Made by a program: the position numbers and the translations under genes
Source: Bacillus sp. FJAT-27916
Lineage (GTDB): Bacteria > Bacillota > Bacilli > Bacillales > Pradoshiaceae
Direction of reading: 5' to 3'
Length of the DNA: 64,000 bases
Assembly: GCF_001183965.1 (NCBI RefSeq)
Contig: NZ_LFZV01000001.1
Coordinates: forward strand, 631,287 to 695,286
In this document: positions 26,987 through 35,206 of the stretch, one piece after another
Position numbering within the stretch: position 1 is the first letter of the stretch
How the letters are laid out: the number at the start of each line of letters is the position of its first letter
Notes under the pieces: generated by a model
What the model was told of the DNA's origin: nothing
Databases searched by the model: none
What the model saw: the letters and a program-made list of their open reading frames with translations, nothing else

Positions 26987-27967
26987 CTATCGTTTGGCTT
27001 TCCGAAAGCCGTCATAGACATTAAAGGCTGCGCCCATGAAGAAAAGGGTCATGGCTAGATTGATCGTCCAAGTGCGTACCTCTTCATTGAAGGATTGACC
27101 TAGATAGGCAATGAGTTGAGCATCGAATAAATGAGGCTGATTGGCGATTAGAATGAAGACAACTGTGGTGATGATTTGAAGGACCGTATTAAATGCGGCT
27201 AGCTTTATTGTCCATTTCCCGCTCATCCATTTGAAAAGGGAGAGGACAATCTCCAGGGCGATGAGAGCGATGATGGCCGGCCAGTACATTTGAAGCACCT
27301 CTTGATTAAAGATCGGTGTAATAAATTCCAGGCCATTTGTGCCGCTGTGATAGATTCCAACTAATTGGTCCGCATAATAATAAACGGTTGCCCAAACAGC
27401 TGTCCAAAACAATCCGCCGAATACTTCGACATTGGAAATCTTTCGTTCCTTTGTCCGGTCCAATACTTCCTTTAAATCATCAGGAGTCCATTTCTTATAT
27501 ATAAATGGCTGTCCGCCTTTTGAAGAATCTATTCTTTCGACAACAGCAAAGCTTACTGTTGTCCAGAAGAACACATGCATGGCCGTCTCAATCACTGAGC
27601 CTGCTGCACCTATGATTATAGCTGACAAGAGACTTAAGAAAGACTCCTCGCCTGTAAAACCGTTAACTAGCTGAGCAAGGTAAGCAATCAGCGCTATGGC
27701 TGACCCGATGGACAAACCGATTTTTAAAAGGGCCATATAGCTTTCAAAATAACGAGGGCCGATTAAATACTGCGGCCAATCACGATATTCTCTTGCTAAT
27801 TTGGCCGGGTCTCCCATCTGTGTGAGCACGTCCTTTACATCTGGTTCCGTATAATCCTCAGGCAGCATATCCTCAATGGTTGAACGGAGTTCCAGTGCAA
27901 TATCCTCCCGATTTCTCTCAGGCAGCCGGCGAATGACTTCTTGTATATACGTCTCAATCAGATTCAT
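26987..27967 (-). CDS. HAAS-type membrane protein partnered with PadR regulator
   Basis: A 326-residue protein. The N-terminal 70 residues (YIQEVIRRLPERNREDIALE) resemble the HAAS/DUF1700 signalling-type helical domain often encoded beside PadR regulators. About six membrane segments follow. The gene overlaps the PadR gene by 14 bp, so the two are co-translated. By analogy with such pairs it may be an anti-regulator or effector in an envelope stress response, which is inference. GGAGGGGG before the ATG at 27967 favours that start over 27982. Confidence 0.75.
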   Translation of the reverse strand: MNLIETYIQEVIRRLPERNREDIALELRSTIEDMLPEDYTEPDVKDVLTQMGDPAKLAREYRDWPQYLIGPRYFESYMALLKIGLSIGSAIALIAYLAQLVNGFTGEESFLSLLSAIIIGAAGSVIETAMHVFFWTTVSFAVVERIDSSKGGQPFIYKKWTPDDLKEVLDRTKERKISNVEVFGGLFWTAVWATVYYYADQLVGIYHSGTNGLEFITPIFNQEVLQMYWPAIIALIALEIVLSLFKWMSGKWTIKLAAFNTVLQIITTVVFILIANQPHLFDAQLIAYLGQSFNEEVRTWTINLAMTLFFMGAAFNVYDGFRKAKR

Positions 27968-28301
27968 TTTTTCCCCCTCCATTTAACATGTCATACAATC
28001 GTTTAGAATGGATAAGCCATTCCTCTTTCAATTGCTCATACAACTCACTGCCTTCTTTGCTGAGTGCATAATACTTGCGCGGCCTGCTTTCCGATGTGTC
28101 CCAATAGCTTGTTACCAGCTTCTGCTTTTCGAGTCTCCTTAGTAAAGGATATAAGGTGCTCTGTTCAATTGTGATTCCGGCTAGTTCCAATGAACGGACA
28201 AGGGAATAGCCGTATTGAGGTTCTTGAAGCTGATTGAGAACAGCCAATGTTAATGTCCCTCTCCTTAATTCTGTCATTAATGAGTTCAACAACGTATTCA
28301 T
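27954..28301 (-). CDS. PadR-family transcriptional regulator
   Basis: A 115-residue winged-helix repressor. The sequence GTLTLAVLNQLQEPQYGYSLVRSLE then SSTLYPLLRRLEKQKLV-type pattern (here QSTLYPLLRRLEKQKLVTSY) is the PadR recognition region, and the C-terminal dimer helices are short (subfamily 2). It probably controls its own operon with the overlapping membrane protein. The region upstream has ATGATACA-type repeats near 28315-28340 that could be its operator. Confidence 0.88.
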   Translation of the reverse strand: MNTLLNSLMTELRRGTLTLAVLNQLQEPQYGYSLVRSLELAGITIEQSTLYPLLRRLEKQKLVTSYWDTSESRPRKYYALSKEGSELYEQLKEEWLIHSKRLYDMLNGGGKNESD

Positions 28302-28410
28302 CTGTGCACCCCCTATGATACATACTATGCATGATACAGTATTATGTTTCTTAAAGTATAACTGTTGTGATAGTGATTTGTATACAATTTTCAGATAAAT
28401 AATGATATAA

Positions 28411-28457
28411 AAAATACCTTCGCAAAAAGCTCATTCGATGAACCTTTGCGAAGGTAT
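28411..28457 (-). terminator. Intrinsic terminator of the antiporter gene
   Basis: ATACCTTCGCAAA and TTTGCGAAGGTAT form a 13-bp perfect stem. The minus-strand product ends in TTTTTTA. It overlaps the region just after the antiporter stop codon. Confidence 0.85.
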
Positions 28458-28458
28458 C

Positions 28459-29952
28459 TTAAACGGTTTGTTTTGCTTCTTTTCTTCGATAGATGACGGT
28501 AATGCCAGTCAGCATAAGAAGGATAAATAAATAGGAAATCCATGAAATTCCTGTTAGGCCATAGAAGAGGAAAGCTCCAGCCGTAATCGAAGCAGCTGTG
28601 AGCGCATAAGGAATTTGCGTCAGTACATGGTTCATATGGTTGCACCCGGCTGCTGATGCGGCAACAGTCGTCGTATCAGAAATAGGCGAGCAATGATCTC
28701 CAAAGAGTGACCCGGAGAGAACGGCAGCAAATAATGGGATGATATCCACTCCTGTGACAAGGCCAATCTGAGCGGAAATTGGAAGCATGATTGCAAATGT
28801 TCCCCAGCTTGTTCCAGTGGAGAATGCCATGATTCCTGTCAGGATAAATAAGAGAAACGGCAGCCATGAGCTGGACAGGCTTGTTTGCTCAATAATGCCG
28901 CCTAAGTATTCCCCGGTCTTCAATAACCCGGTTAATTCGGACTGCATCCAGGCAAACAAGAGAATCCAGACCGCAGGCAAGGTTGTCTTCATCCCATTGA
29001 TGAGAGCCTGGGGAACAAATTTCACCTGTTTTGTACGGATTGTGAAAACAAAGGTTACAAGGCAGGCTGTCAAAGCGCCCATAAGCAGGGAATAGCTGAC
29101 CTCCCCATTCGCAAACCAATCAATGAGGCTTTTCGTGTCACTATTTCGATAGCCAGTCCATATTAATAAACTAATAGAGCTGATCATTAATACAAGGATA
29201 GGGATGAACAATGACCAAATAGACCCTTTGCGATGTGAATCATTTGAATCGTATGGTTTTACATGTAGTTCAGCCTTCCGCATTTTCCAGAAACGGAGAT
29301 CGAAATAAGCGACAAGGAAGACAAGCGCGATAGTGGTTAATGCATAGAAATTCAGGAATCCTACCTCAACAAATGTCACAATTGGATTTTCATCCATATC
29401 ATGCATGACAAAGATGGCTGCAAATATGGATGTAATATACGCTCCCCAGCTTGAGATGGGTGTTAAAACACAGAGGGGGTCTGAGGTGGAATGAATCATA
29501 TAGGCCAGTTTTTCACGCGATATGCCGAAACGGTCAAATAATGGCCGAGAAACTTGTCCGTTCGTAAACATATTGAATACGTCATCCGGAAACATGGTCA
29601 TTCCGAAAAGAGCCGTTCCCATTGTTACCTGTCTTTTGGAATGAAGCTTTTTGGAAGCGAACTCCCCGAATGCCCTTCCTCCGCCTAATAGATGAATCAT
29701 GCCGGTCATGACTCCGAGCAAAAGAAGAAATCCAAGAACATTCAGATTTCCGGTTGCGACTTCGCCATCCTCGTAGAAAAGATGGAGAATCGTTTTTCCA
29801 ATCCGCTTGATTGTATCGCCGAAGTGAAAGTTTTCGAAGATAAGGGATGAAAGAATAATTCCAACGCCGAGTGAAGGAATGACCCTCCTTGTCAAAAGGA
29901 CAAGCATAATGATGACAAGAGGTGGTATTAGTACTATAGCTGTTCCATTCAT
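28459..29952 (-). CDS. NhaC-family Na+/H+ antiporter-like transporter
   Basis: A 497-residue polytopic protein of the NhaC (PF03553) family with about eleven membrane segments. Family-like motifs are visible: FGMTMFPDDVFNMFTNGQVS, the STSDPLCVLTPISSWGAYI segment near residue 150 and SLFGDHCSPISDTTTVAASA near residue 410. The substrate may be sodium/proton or an organic ion or amino acid, since family members differ. It is monocistronic, with a good AGGAGG site before the ATG. Confidence 0.85.
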   Translation of the reverse strand: MNGTAIVLIPPLVIIMLVLLTRRVIPSLGVGIILSSLIFENFHFGDTIKRIGKTILHLFYEDGEVATGNLNVLGFLLLLGVMTGMIHLLGGGRAFGEFASKKLHSKRQVTMGTALFGMTMFPDDVFNMFTNGQVSRPLFDRFGISREKLAYMIHSTSDPLCVLTPISSWGAYITSIFAAIFVMHDMDENPIVTFVEVGFLNFYALTTIALVFLVAYFDLRFWKMRKAELHVKPYDSNDSHRKGSIWSLFIPILVLMISSISLLIWTGYRNSDTKSLIDWFANGEVSYSLLMGALTACLVTFVFTIRTKQVKFVPQALINGMKTTLPAVWILLFAWMQSELTGLLKTGEYLGGIIEQTSLSSSWLPFLLFILTGIMAFSTGTSWGTFAIMLPISAQIGLVTGVDIIPLFAAVLSGSLFGDHCSPISDTTTVAASAAGCNHMNHVLTQIPYALTAASITAGAFLFYGLTGISWISYLFILLMLTGITVIYRRKEAKQTV

Positions 29953-30166
29953 ATGTCTACCTCCTTACAAAATTAATATTATATCAACATAATTTAACGT
30001 AAATAAAGAGAGTTTCATATTAATAAAATATTAAATTTATTTATATACAGGGAATTATTCACATTTCGACGTTTTTATTTTAAATTTACACCTCATGCGT
30101 GCTATAATGCACATTAATATAAATGAGCGCACATAAATATTCGGTTTTTTGAAGGAGGAGAGAGAA

Positions 30167-30700
30167 ATGAGGGATGTCACTTTACTAGATATTTTTGAAC
30201 ATCGAATTGCACAAAAGTACTTGAATCGTTCTGGATTAGCTCATGCGATTGCGGTAGCTTATCATGCTTTTAACCTGGCGAAGGAGCAGGGGGAGGATGT
30301 TGATGCGGCCGCTAAGGCGGGCTTACTTCACGATATGGGGCATTTCACCTGGTACCGGAACGGGAAGTGGGATTATGACCTCTATCGCAAAAACGATATT
30401 CATGCGATAAAAGGGGCTGAGAGGGCGCATAAATTATTAATCAGACTTGGAGAGAATCCAGTGAAGGCGAAGACTGTATCGCTAGCGATCCTATTCCATA
30501 CGGACTCTTTTCTTCCCACAAATGATATCGTACGCACCCCCCTTCAGCAAATTGTTAAATGGGCTGATGAGATGGATGAGGAAGAAGGCGGATTGCACCA
30601 CTACCGCAAAGTTGACTATGAAAAGGCAAGAAAAAGCATCATTAAGCTTGATAAGATGATTGATGCAGCTCAAGGATTTGAGAATAAGAAATCGGTATAA
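30167..30700 (+). CDS. HD-domain phosphohydrolase
   Basis: A 177-residue HD-superfamily protein. Metal ligands are visible in H..(AHAIAVAYHA), HD (LLHDMGH) and the later LFHTDSF and KWADEMDEEEGG segments. Substrate is unknown; small HD proteins of this size hydrolyse nucleotides or sugar phosphates. An in-frame TTG at 30149 overlaps the AAGGAGGAG site, so the ATG at 30167 is the start. It has its own terminator. Confidence 0.85.
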   Translation: MRDVTLLDIFEHRIAQKYLNRSGLAHAIAVAYHAFNLAKEQGEDVDAAAKAGLLHDMGHFTWYRNGKWDYDLYRKNDIHAIKGAERAHKLLIRLGENPVKAKTVSLAILFHTDSFLPTNDIVRTPLQQIVKWADEMDEEEGGLHHYRKVDYEKARKSIIKLDKMIDAAQGFENKKSV

Positions 30701-30708
30701 TGAATGAG

Positions 30709-30742
30709 GAGAGAACCGTGTCATGGGGTTCTCTCTTTTTTT
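30709..30742 (+). terminator. Intrinsic terminator
   Basis: GAGAGAACC (30709-30717) pairs with GGTTCTCTC (30727-30735), followed by seven T residues. Confidence 0.88.
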
Positions 30743-30881
30743 GTGTTTAATAGGATAATATTTCACAAAATAGTCCTTTTTTACTGTATTGGAATATAGT
30801 TATAATTAAATGGGGGTTAGAGGGATAAGGTTAACCAAATAGTGGTAAAGAGGAACGATACTAGATTTGGGAGGAAGAAGC

Positions 30882-31700
30882 ATGGCATATAAGAGTCCGC
30901 AGGATATTGCTGCATATGCGGTTGAAGCCGGTGTAAAGAAAACGAGCTTGAATTTAAAAAGCATGCTGCTATTAGGATTTTTAGGCGGAGCATACATATC
31001 AGCGGGGTATTTATTATCTGTCCGTGTGACGGCAAGTTTACCGTCGGATTGGGGGACCTTTGGTTCGTTTTTAGGAGCGGCTGTTTTCCCTTTGGGGCTT
31101 ATCTTAATCTTGATTGCTGGCGGTGAGCTATTGACCGGCAATATGATGGCGGTGCCAATGGCCTGCCTCACAGGAAGGGTACGCTGGTCAAGGCTTGTTC
31201 ATAACTGGTTTTGGATAACGCTCAGTAACTTTGCCGGAGCCCTTTTCGTTGCTTATTTCTTCGGGCATTTGGCGGAATTAACATCAAGCGGAGCATTCCT
31301 TGAAAAGGTTGTTGATACGGCTGGCCATAAGCTTGAGGCCGATTTCTGGCCGGCATTAATCTCGGCTGTTGGATGTAACTGGCTTGTCGGGCTTGCTGTC
31401 TGGCTATCCTATGGGGCTGAAGATATTGGAGGGAAGATTGCTGCTATTTGGTTCCCTATCATGGCTTTTGTCGCTATCGGTTTTCAGCACGTTGTCGCAA
31501 ATATGTTCATCATACCAGCTGCAATCTTTGAAGGATATTTTTCTTGGGGTGAGTATTTCGGCAACTTTATCCCAGTATTCCTTGGCAATGCCATAGGGGG
31601 AGCAGTCCTAGTAGCGGCTGTTTACTGGCAATCCTACGAAGGGCATTTGCCATCCGGTACAGATCTCAGGAAAGAGGAGTCGAAGGAGATAGAAGAGTAA
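30882..31700 (+). CDS. Formate/nitrite transporter (FNT) family channel
   Basis: A 272-residue FNT-family protein, a pentameric aquaporin-like anion channel with six membrane helices. Family signatures include LGFLGGAYISAGYLL, GGELLTGNMMAVPMA and GCNWLVGLAVWLS plus the pore region FQHVVANMF, whose His is the central pore His of the family. It may carry formate, nitrite or another small acid. The open frame starts at TTG 30867, but that codon is part of the GGGAGGAAG site, so the ATG at 30882 is used. Confidence 0.87.
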   Translation: MAYKSPQDIAAYAVEAGVKKTSLNLKSMLLLGFLGGAYISAGYLLSVRVTASLPSDWGTFGSFLGAAVFPLGLILILIAGGELLTGNMMAVPMACLTGRVRWSRLVHNWFWITLSNFAGALFVAYFFGHLAELTSSGAFLEKVVDTAGHKLEADFWPALISAVGCNWLVGLAVWLSYGAEDIGGKIAAIWFPIMAFVAIGFQHVVANMFIIPAAIFEGYFSWGEYFGNFIPVFLGNAIGGAVLVAAVYWQSYEGHLPSGTDLRKEESKEIEE

Positions 31701-31826
31701 ATGATGGGGGATGCGCTTCATGCAGCATCCTCCCTTTAATATCCAGCATATAGGTTTACGAATATTTAGGCCAAGGAGTACGATAGGGAAATAAGGAAAA
31801 ATCATACATAAAAGGAGCATTGAGGG

Positions 31827-32612
31827 ATGAATCAGAAACAATCCTCTATTCCAAGCCCGTATAAGAGCTTGCGGAAGTTATTTGAAGAGAATATTCATGT
31901 CAACCATATTTCTGAGGAATTGGTCAGCTTTGAAGCAGGCAGCAAGATGGATGATATTCTGAATTATATGGAGCAGACCGGCTTTGATGTCGTTGGTATA
32001 AAGGATAATGGCAGGGTAATTGGCTATTTAGAGAGAGGGAGCAGCGCGATGATTCGTTTTCAGCCCTCTGATCTTGTTTCGGAATCTACACCATTAATTC
32101 ATCTGCTCTATTTATTTGAGCATATTGACCGAATCTTTATTCTTGAGAGAAATGAGGTTACTAGGCTTGTTACGTTGGCAGACCTGCAGAAGCCGCCGGT
32201 TCGGATGCTTTTATTTGGTATCATTTCTTTAATGGAGATGCATCTTCTCTATGTTGTCAAACAAGTTTATAGGGATCTGTCCTGGAAGGAGAAAGTGAGT
32301 ACGGAGCGGCTGAGAAGCGCTGAGCATTTATATGAAATGAGAAAGGAACGAAATGAAGAGATAACGCTTCTTGACTGTCTGCAGCTCAGTGACAAGAAAA
32401 CCTTAATTGTGAAGAAAAAGGAGCTGCTTTTAAATCTCGGTTTTACATCACGGGCAGCTGCAGAGCGTTTTTTCAATAAGCTTGAGCTGCTTCGAAATAA
32501 TCTTGCCCATTCACAGGAGCTGACAGGCGGGAGTTCCTTCAGAGAAATCATTCAGACCGTAAAGGAATGTGAAAGGGTTCTAGCGGCATGTGAGCAAATG
32601 CATTCAGAATGA
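31827..32612 (+). CDS. CBS-domain protein with HEPN-like C-terminus
   Basis: A 261-residue soluble protein. Residues 28-125 look like a pair of CBS motifs (DVVGIKDNGRVIGYLER and RIFILERNEVTRLVTLADL). The C-terminal half is helical and ends with LLRNNLAHSQE, in which R223-x4-H228 matches the RX4-6H signature of HEPN ribonuclease-like domains. So it may be a nucleotide-sensing CBS module joined to a HEPN module. The second assignment rests on one motif and on predicted helices. AAAGGAG lies 9 nt before the ATG. No partner toxin or antitoxin gene is adjacent. Confidence 0.7.
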   Translation: MNQKQSSIPSPYKSLRKLFEENIHVNHISEELVSFEAGSKMDDILNYMEQTGFDVVGIKDNGRVIGYLERGSSAMIRFQPSDLVSESTPLIHLLYLFEHIDRIFILERNEVTRLVTLADLQKPPVRMLLFGIISLMEMHLLYVVKQVYRDLSWKEKVSTERLRSAEHLYEMRKERNEEITLLDCLQLSDKKTLIVKKKELLLNLGFTSRAAAERFFNKLELLRNNLAHSQELTGGSSFREIIQTVKECERVLAACEQMHSE

Positions 32613-32661
32613 GAATCATCTGGATGCTTTTTTATGATCGACGGGAAAATTTAAATTGTAG

Positions 32662-32774
32662 TTGACAGATAGGAATAATATATTTTATACTCTGATTAAT
32701 CAGAAAATTGAATGACTGGCCGATCGGACCACCGAAGGCATAACCCTTTATTTGTAGAGGGGTTATGCCTTTTA
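32662..32774 (+). promoter_or_regulatory. Promoter and terminator-like hairpin upstream of yezD
   Basis: TTGACA (32662-32667), 18-bp spacer and TATACT (32686-32691) resemble a SigA promoter. About 45 bp later a 12-bp inverted repeat (32735-32746 with 32760-32771) is followed by TTTTA. A short transcript or an attenuated leader for yezD would result. Between them CCGATCGG forms a small palindrome inside TGG...CCA arms. I do not recognise a known riboswitch. Confidence 0.5.
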
Positions 32775-32891
32775 CATTTTTATCGAAGGGAGAGCGGCTA
32801 TTGCAATTCATTATCAGCGATAAGACTGACGTCGGTTGGTCAGAATGAAATAATGACGTTGAATTGAAAGAATTAGAAAGGAGCGGGGGCA

Positions 32892-33047
32892 ATGTCTCGT
32901 AAAGAACAGGCCAATAAAGCAGCCATTGAGCAGATTATTCGTTTCCTCATAGAGATAGATTACGGAAAGGTTGAAATAAAAATCCATGATTCACAAATTA
33001 CCCAAATCGAAAAGGGAGAAAAATACCGGTTAGCCGTCAAGAAATAG
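32892..33047 (+). CDS. yezD: YezD family small protein (DUF2292)
   Basis: A 51-residue protein with the DUF2292 pattern: an N-terminal helix (EQIIRFLIEID) followed by GKVEIKIHDSQITQIEKGEKYRL. Such proteins occur beside sulfur-assimilation genes in several Bacilli; here a link to sulfur is only inference. It has a GGAGCGGGGGC site. Confidence 0.82.
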   Translation: MSRKEQANKAAIEQIIRFLIEIDYGKVEIKIHDSQITQIEKGEKYRLAVKK

Positions 33048-33112
33048 GAGGAGCCGCTTCAGTAAAACTTTCCCCATAGATATGGTAGGATAGTTTAGAG
33101 GAGGCTGCATGC

Positions 33113-33292
33113 ATGAATACGATTCCTATGATCATTGCCATTATGACCGGGATCTTTTATGGGTCCATCCAATCAATCAAAATGAGTAAACAAGAAGAGG
33201 AAGAGTCAGCTAAACAAGCAGCAGGCATGTACATAAAGAGCATTGTACTCTGTTTGGTTGTCTATCTGGTTGTAAGTGTTGTAATGGGATAA
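33113..33292 (+). CDS. Small membrane protein (59 aa)
   Basis: A 59-residue protein with two hydrophobic segments, PMIIAIMTGIFYGSIQ and SIVLCLVVYLVVSVVM, joined by a charged KQEEEESAKQ loop. The GAGGAGGC site lies 8 nt before the ATG. Family not recognised. It lies 65 bp after yezD and may share its transcript; a terminator follows. Confidence 0.65.
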   Translation: MNTIPMIIAIMTGIFYGSIQSIKMSKQEEEESAKQAAGMYIKSIVLCLVVYLVVSVVMG

Positions 33293-33314
33293 AGGGGCAA
33301 ATGTCCAAAGGAAG

Positions 33315-33343
33315 AGGCTGTCGCATAATGGGACGGCTTTTTT
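33315..33343 (+). terminator. Intrinsic terminator
   Basis: AGGCTGTC pairs with GACGGCTT (two G-U pairs), followed by TTTTTT, just after the small membrane protein gene. Confidence 0.7.
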
Positions 33344-33355
33344 GCTGCAAAAAAT

Positions 33356-33388
33356 AAACACAGTCTCTGCATCATTCAGACTGTGTTT
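33356..33388 (-). terminator. Intrinsic terminator (minus strand)
   Basis: AAACACAGTCT and AGACTGTGTTT form a perfect 11-bp stem; the minus-strand product ends in TATTTTTTG. It serves the small gene that ends at 33409. Confidence 0.85.
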
Positions 33389-33408
33389 CATTTATTAAAT
33401 AAAGTTTA

Positions 33409-33600
33409 TTAGCCTTTCTTCGGTTCAACGACGAGTACGATGATTGTCAAAATTGTCATGACAGACACTTCGAGCACAGCTTCAACCGGATCAAAGGCAA
33501 TCTTCCCTGTTTGCTCAGCAGCATAAACATGTGACAGATTTTGATAAAAGACAAAAAACATGGCACATAGAAACAGTGCTTTAATTAGTAAGTATTTCAT
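33409..33600 (-). CDS. Small exported or membrane protein (63 aa)
   Basis: A 63-residue protein with an N-terminal hydrophobic stretch (LLIKALFLCAMFFVFY) that could be a signal peptide ending near VYAA, and a second hydrophobic C-terminal segment (SVMTILTIIVLVV). The GAGGGG site is 9 nt before the ATG at 33600; the upstream ATG at 33609 overlaps that site. Family not recognised. Confidence 0.65.
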   Translation of the reverse strand: MKYLLIKALFLCAMFFVFYQNLSHVYAAEQTGKIAFDPVEAVLEVSVMTILTIIVLVVEPKKG

Positions 33601-34161
33601 ACAAATCATCCCCTCTTAGGTGCATCACTAACTTGAAGACCATACAATCACCGCTGTACTTAGCGTGATTTCTTCACATCATTAAAAGCTAAATGAGCCA
33701 TCAGCAAGTAATGAAGGGCCTGGTGTCGGATTATCATGGACCAGTTTTAGGCGTTGGAGGATCCAGGTGAAAGGATTAATCCAAGCCGAGAAAAAAGAAA
33801 AAACCCTTGGTCCGCAAGAGTTTTTCTATATTGTCTAAGGAGCAGTCTCCTTCAAATCTCTTTGCTGCAAGCAGGGCCTTCAAATCCCTGGTCAAATTCA
33901 AATAGAATTATTTGATGAGTTTACGAGTCTATACATGAAGCTGTCTTTACAAACCATACCATAAAATATGTCAAAAATGAACTGGTAAATTGAACAATGC
34001 GTGAGTTTATTTGGCGTTTTGACCATATCGGAAAGAGGGGAGCAGAGCTAGGCGGGGCGAAGATGAAGGATATTGTAAAATGCGGCTATTCATCGAAATC
34101 CAAATATGCTGATAGGGACATCCTATCTATGGAATGTTCCTATCAGTTTCTATACCTATCT
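33601..34161. other. Intergenic region, no gene recognised; one strong hairpin
   Basis: A stem of 12 bp with one G-U pair (34109-34120 with 34135-34146) lies after the B3/B4-protein stop codon but lacks a clear T-tract on either strand. A second, shorter A/T-flanked hairpin (near 33795-33825) looks like a terminator remnant. The frame at 33997-34236 has no ribosome binding site and is not called. Confidence 0.5.
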
Positions 34162-34872
34162 TCAATATTCAAAGCAGGAATTATCCTTCGACAGCGTTGT
34201 AATCACGCATTCAGTTTGGAAGAAGGAATTCATTAGCACTTTCATTTCTTCCATCGCCTGCTCAGCCCGCAGCGCCTGGTCTTCATTAATAGATTCAATG
34301 ACGAGGACAGCATCGGTCGTTTCCTCGGTGAGCATGGTTCTCTGTGCTTCACGCCAGTTTAAACAGCGGCAAATGGCCCCTTCATTATCGTAATAAATGA
34401 TTTCTTCAGGCAGTGCAGGGGCGTCTTGGTCAGCACCTAACGGAAGGAAGGATTCTCCCCCTTTAGCTTTGCCGAGATGCAAGTCGCCGCTGATGAGCTG
34501 CAAATCCTCGCCGCCGCATGGTACCGCATATTTGAGTGAAATGCTGTTGTATATGTCTACTAAAGGGTTAATGGGGGTGAAAGCCCTGTCTTGGTTGACC
34601 CTCTTGAGAAGAGCTTCAATTGAGGAGCGGGCTCCTTTTTTAGTTTTAAATTGGCTGAAGGCCTTTCGCCATTCATCAATAACAGTGTTTTTGCTGAATG
34701 TCTCATTGGTTAAATACTGCTTGGCTTCATTTGATGCATCCTTCAAGAGTTCAGCAAAGTAAGCCTGCTTTTCCTTAGAACATTGATTTTGAATGTTGGT
34801 GATGACCAATACATTTAGCTGCGCTCCCGGAAAGACATCCCAAAAAGCTTCGTCAATGATGATTTTCCCCAT
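34162..34872 (-). CDS. B3/B4 tRNA-binding-domain protein
   Basis: A 236-residue free-standing B3/B4 domain, the fold found in the beta subunit of phenylalanyl-tRNA synthetase. Typical pieces are RKAFSQFKTKKGARSSIEAL, the NPLVDIYNSISLKYAVPCGG segment and EEIIYYDNEGAICRCLNWRE. Free B3/B4 proteins may edit misacylated tRNA or bind amino acids, but this is not settled. The frame extends upstream to 35013 through a repeat element, so the ATG at 34872 with its TGGAG site is the likely start. Confidence 0.82.
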   Translation of the reverse strand: MGKIIIDEAFWDVFPGAQLNVLVITNIQNQCSKEKQAYFAELLKDASNEAKQYLTNETFSKNTVIDEWRKAFSQFKTKKGARSSIEALLKRVNQDRAFTPINPLVDIYNSISLKYAVPCGGEDLQLISGDLHLGKAKGGESFLPLGADQDAPALPEEIIYYDNEGAICRCLNWREAQRTMLTEETTDAVLVIESINEDQALRAEQAMEEMKVLMNSFFQTECVITTLSKDNSCFEY

Positions 34873-34915
34873 TTCAGAACAACTCCATTTCTTCAGTAGA
34901 TTGTCAGTACTCTTA

Positions 34916-35060
34916 TCCCGCATTAACGGACAGTATGACTCCCGCTGAAAAAAGCGTAGAAAACCGAGAAGCAGGCAGGAGATCAACTGTCCATAAAAGC
35001 CCGATTGGTTCAACTAACCTTCAGTGGAGAAAAGGCCCCCCTGAAGGAAGTTTCACTTTA
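34916..35060 (+). repeat. Fifth, diverged copy of the structured repeat
   Basis: A 145-bp copy of the element at 8773-9275. It keeps the start TCCCGCA-TAACGG, the linker GCCCGATTGGTTCAACTAACC and the end GAAGTTTCACTTTA. The inside of the first stem is longer and unrelated. Both stems keep pairing although their bases differ: GGTCAGT/ACTGACC became GGACAGT/ACTGTCC, and CCATCAG/CTGATGG became CCTTCAG/CTGAAGG. It lies between two divergent genes. Confidence 0.9.
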
Positions 35061-35206
35061 TTATATCTATCGGAAATTATATTGTAAATGCAACAAAATA
35101 TTTTGGCAGAATGCTCCTCCATTCCCTTTCCATTCGTCTTGGCATAAAGGAAAAGAAGGATACCTTCTAGAAGAATATTCAATAGACTGAAAAAGGAAGT
35201 GATTAT

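Noticed and set aside
33997-34236. 79-codon plus-strand ORF
   Set aside because: No ribosome binding site, covers a strong hairpin and runs antisense into the B3/B4 gene end.
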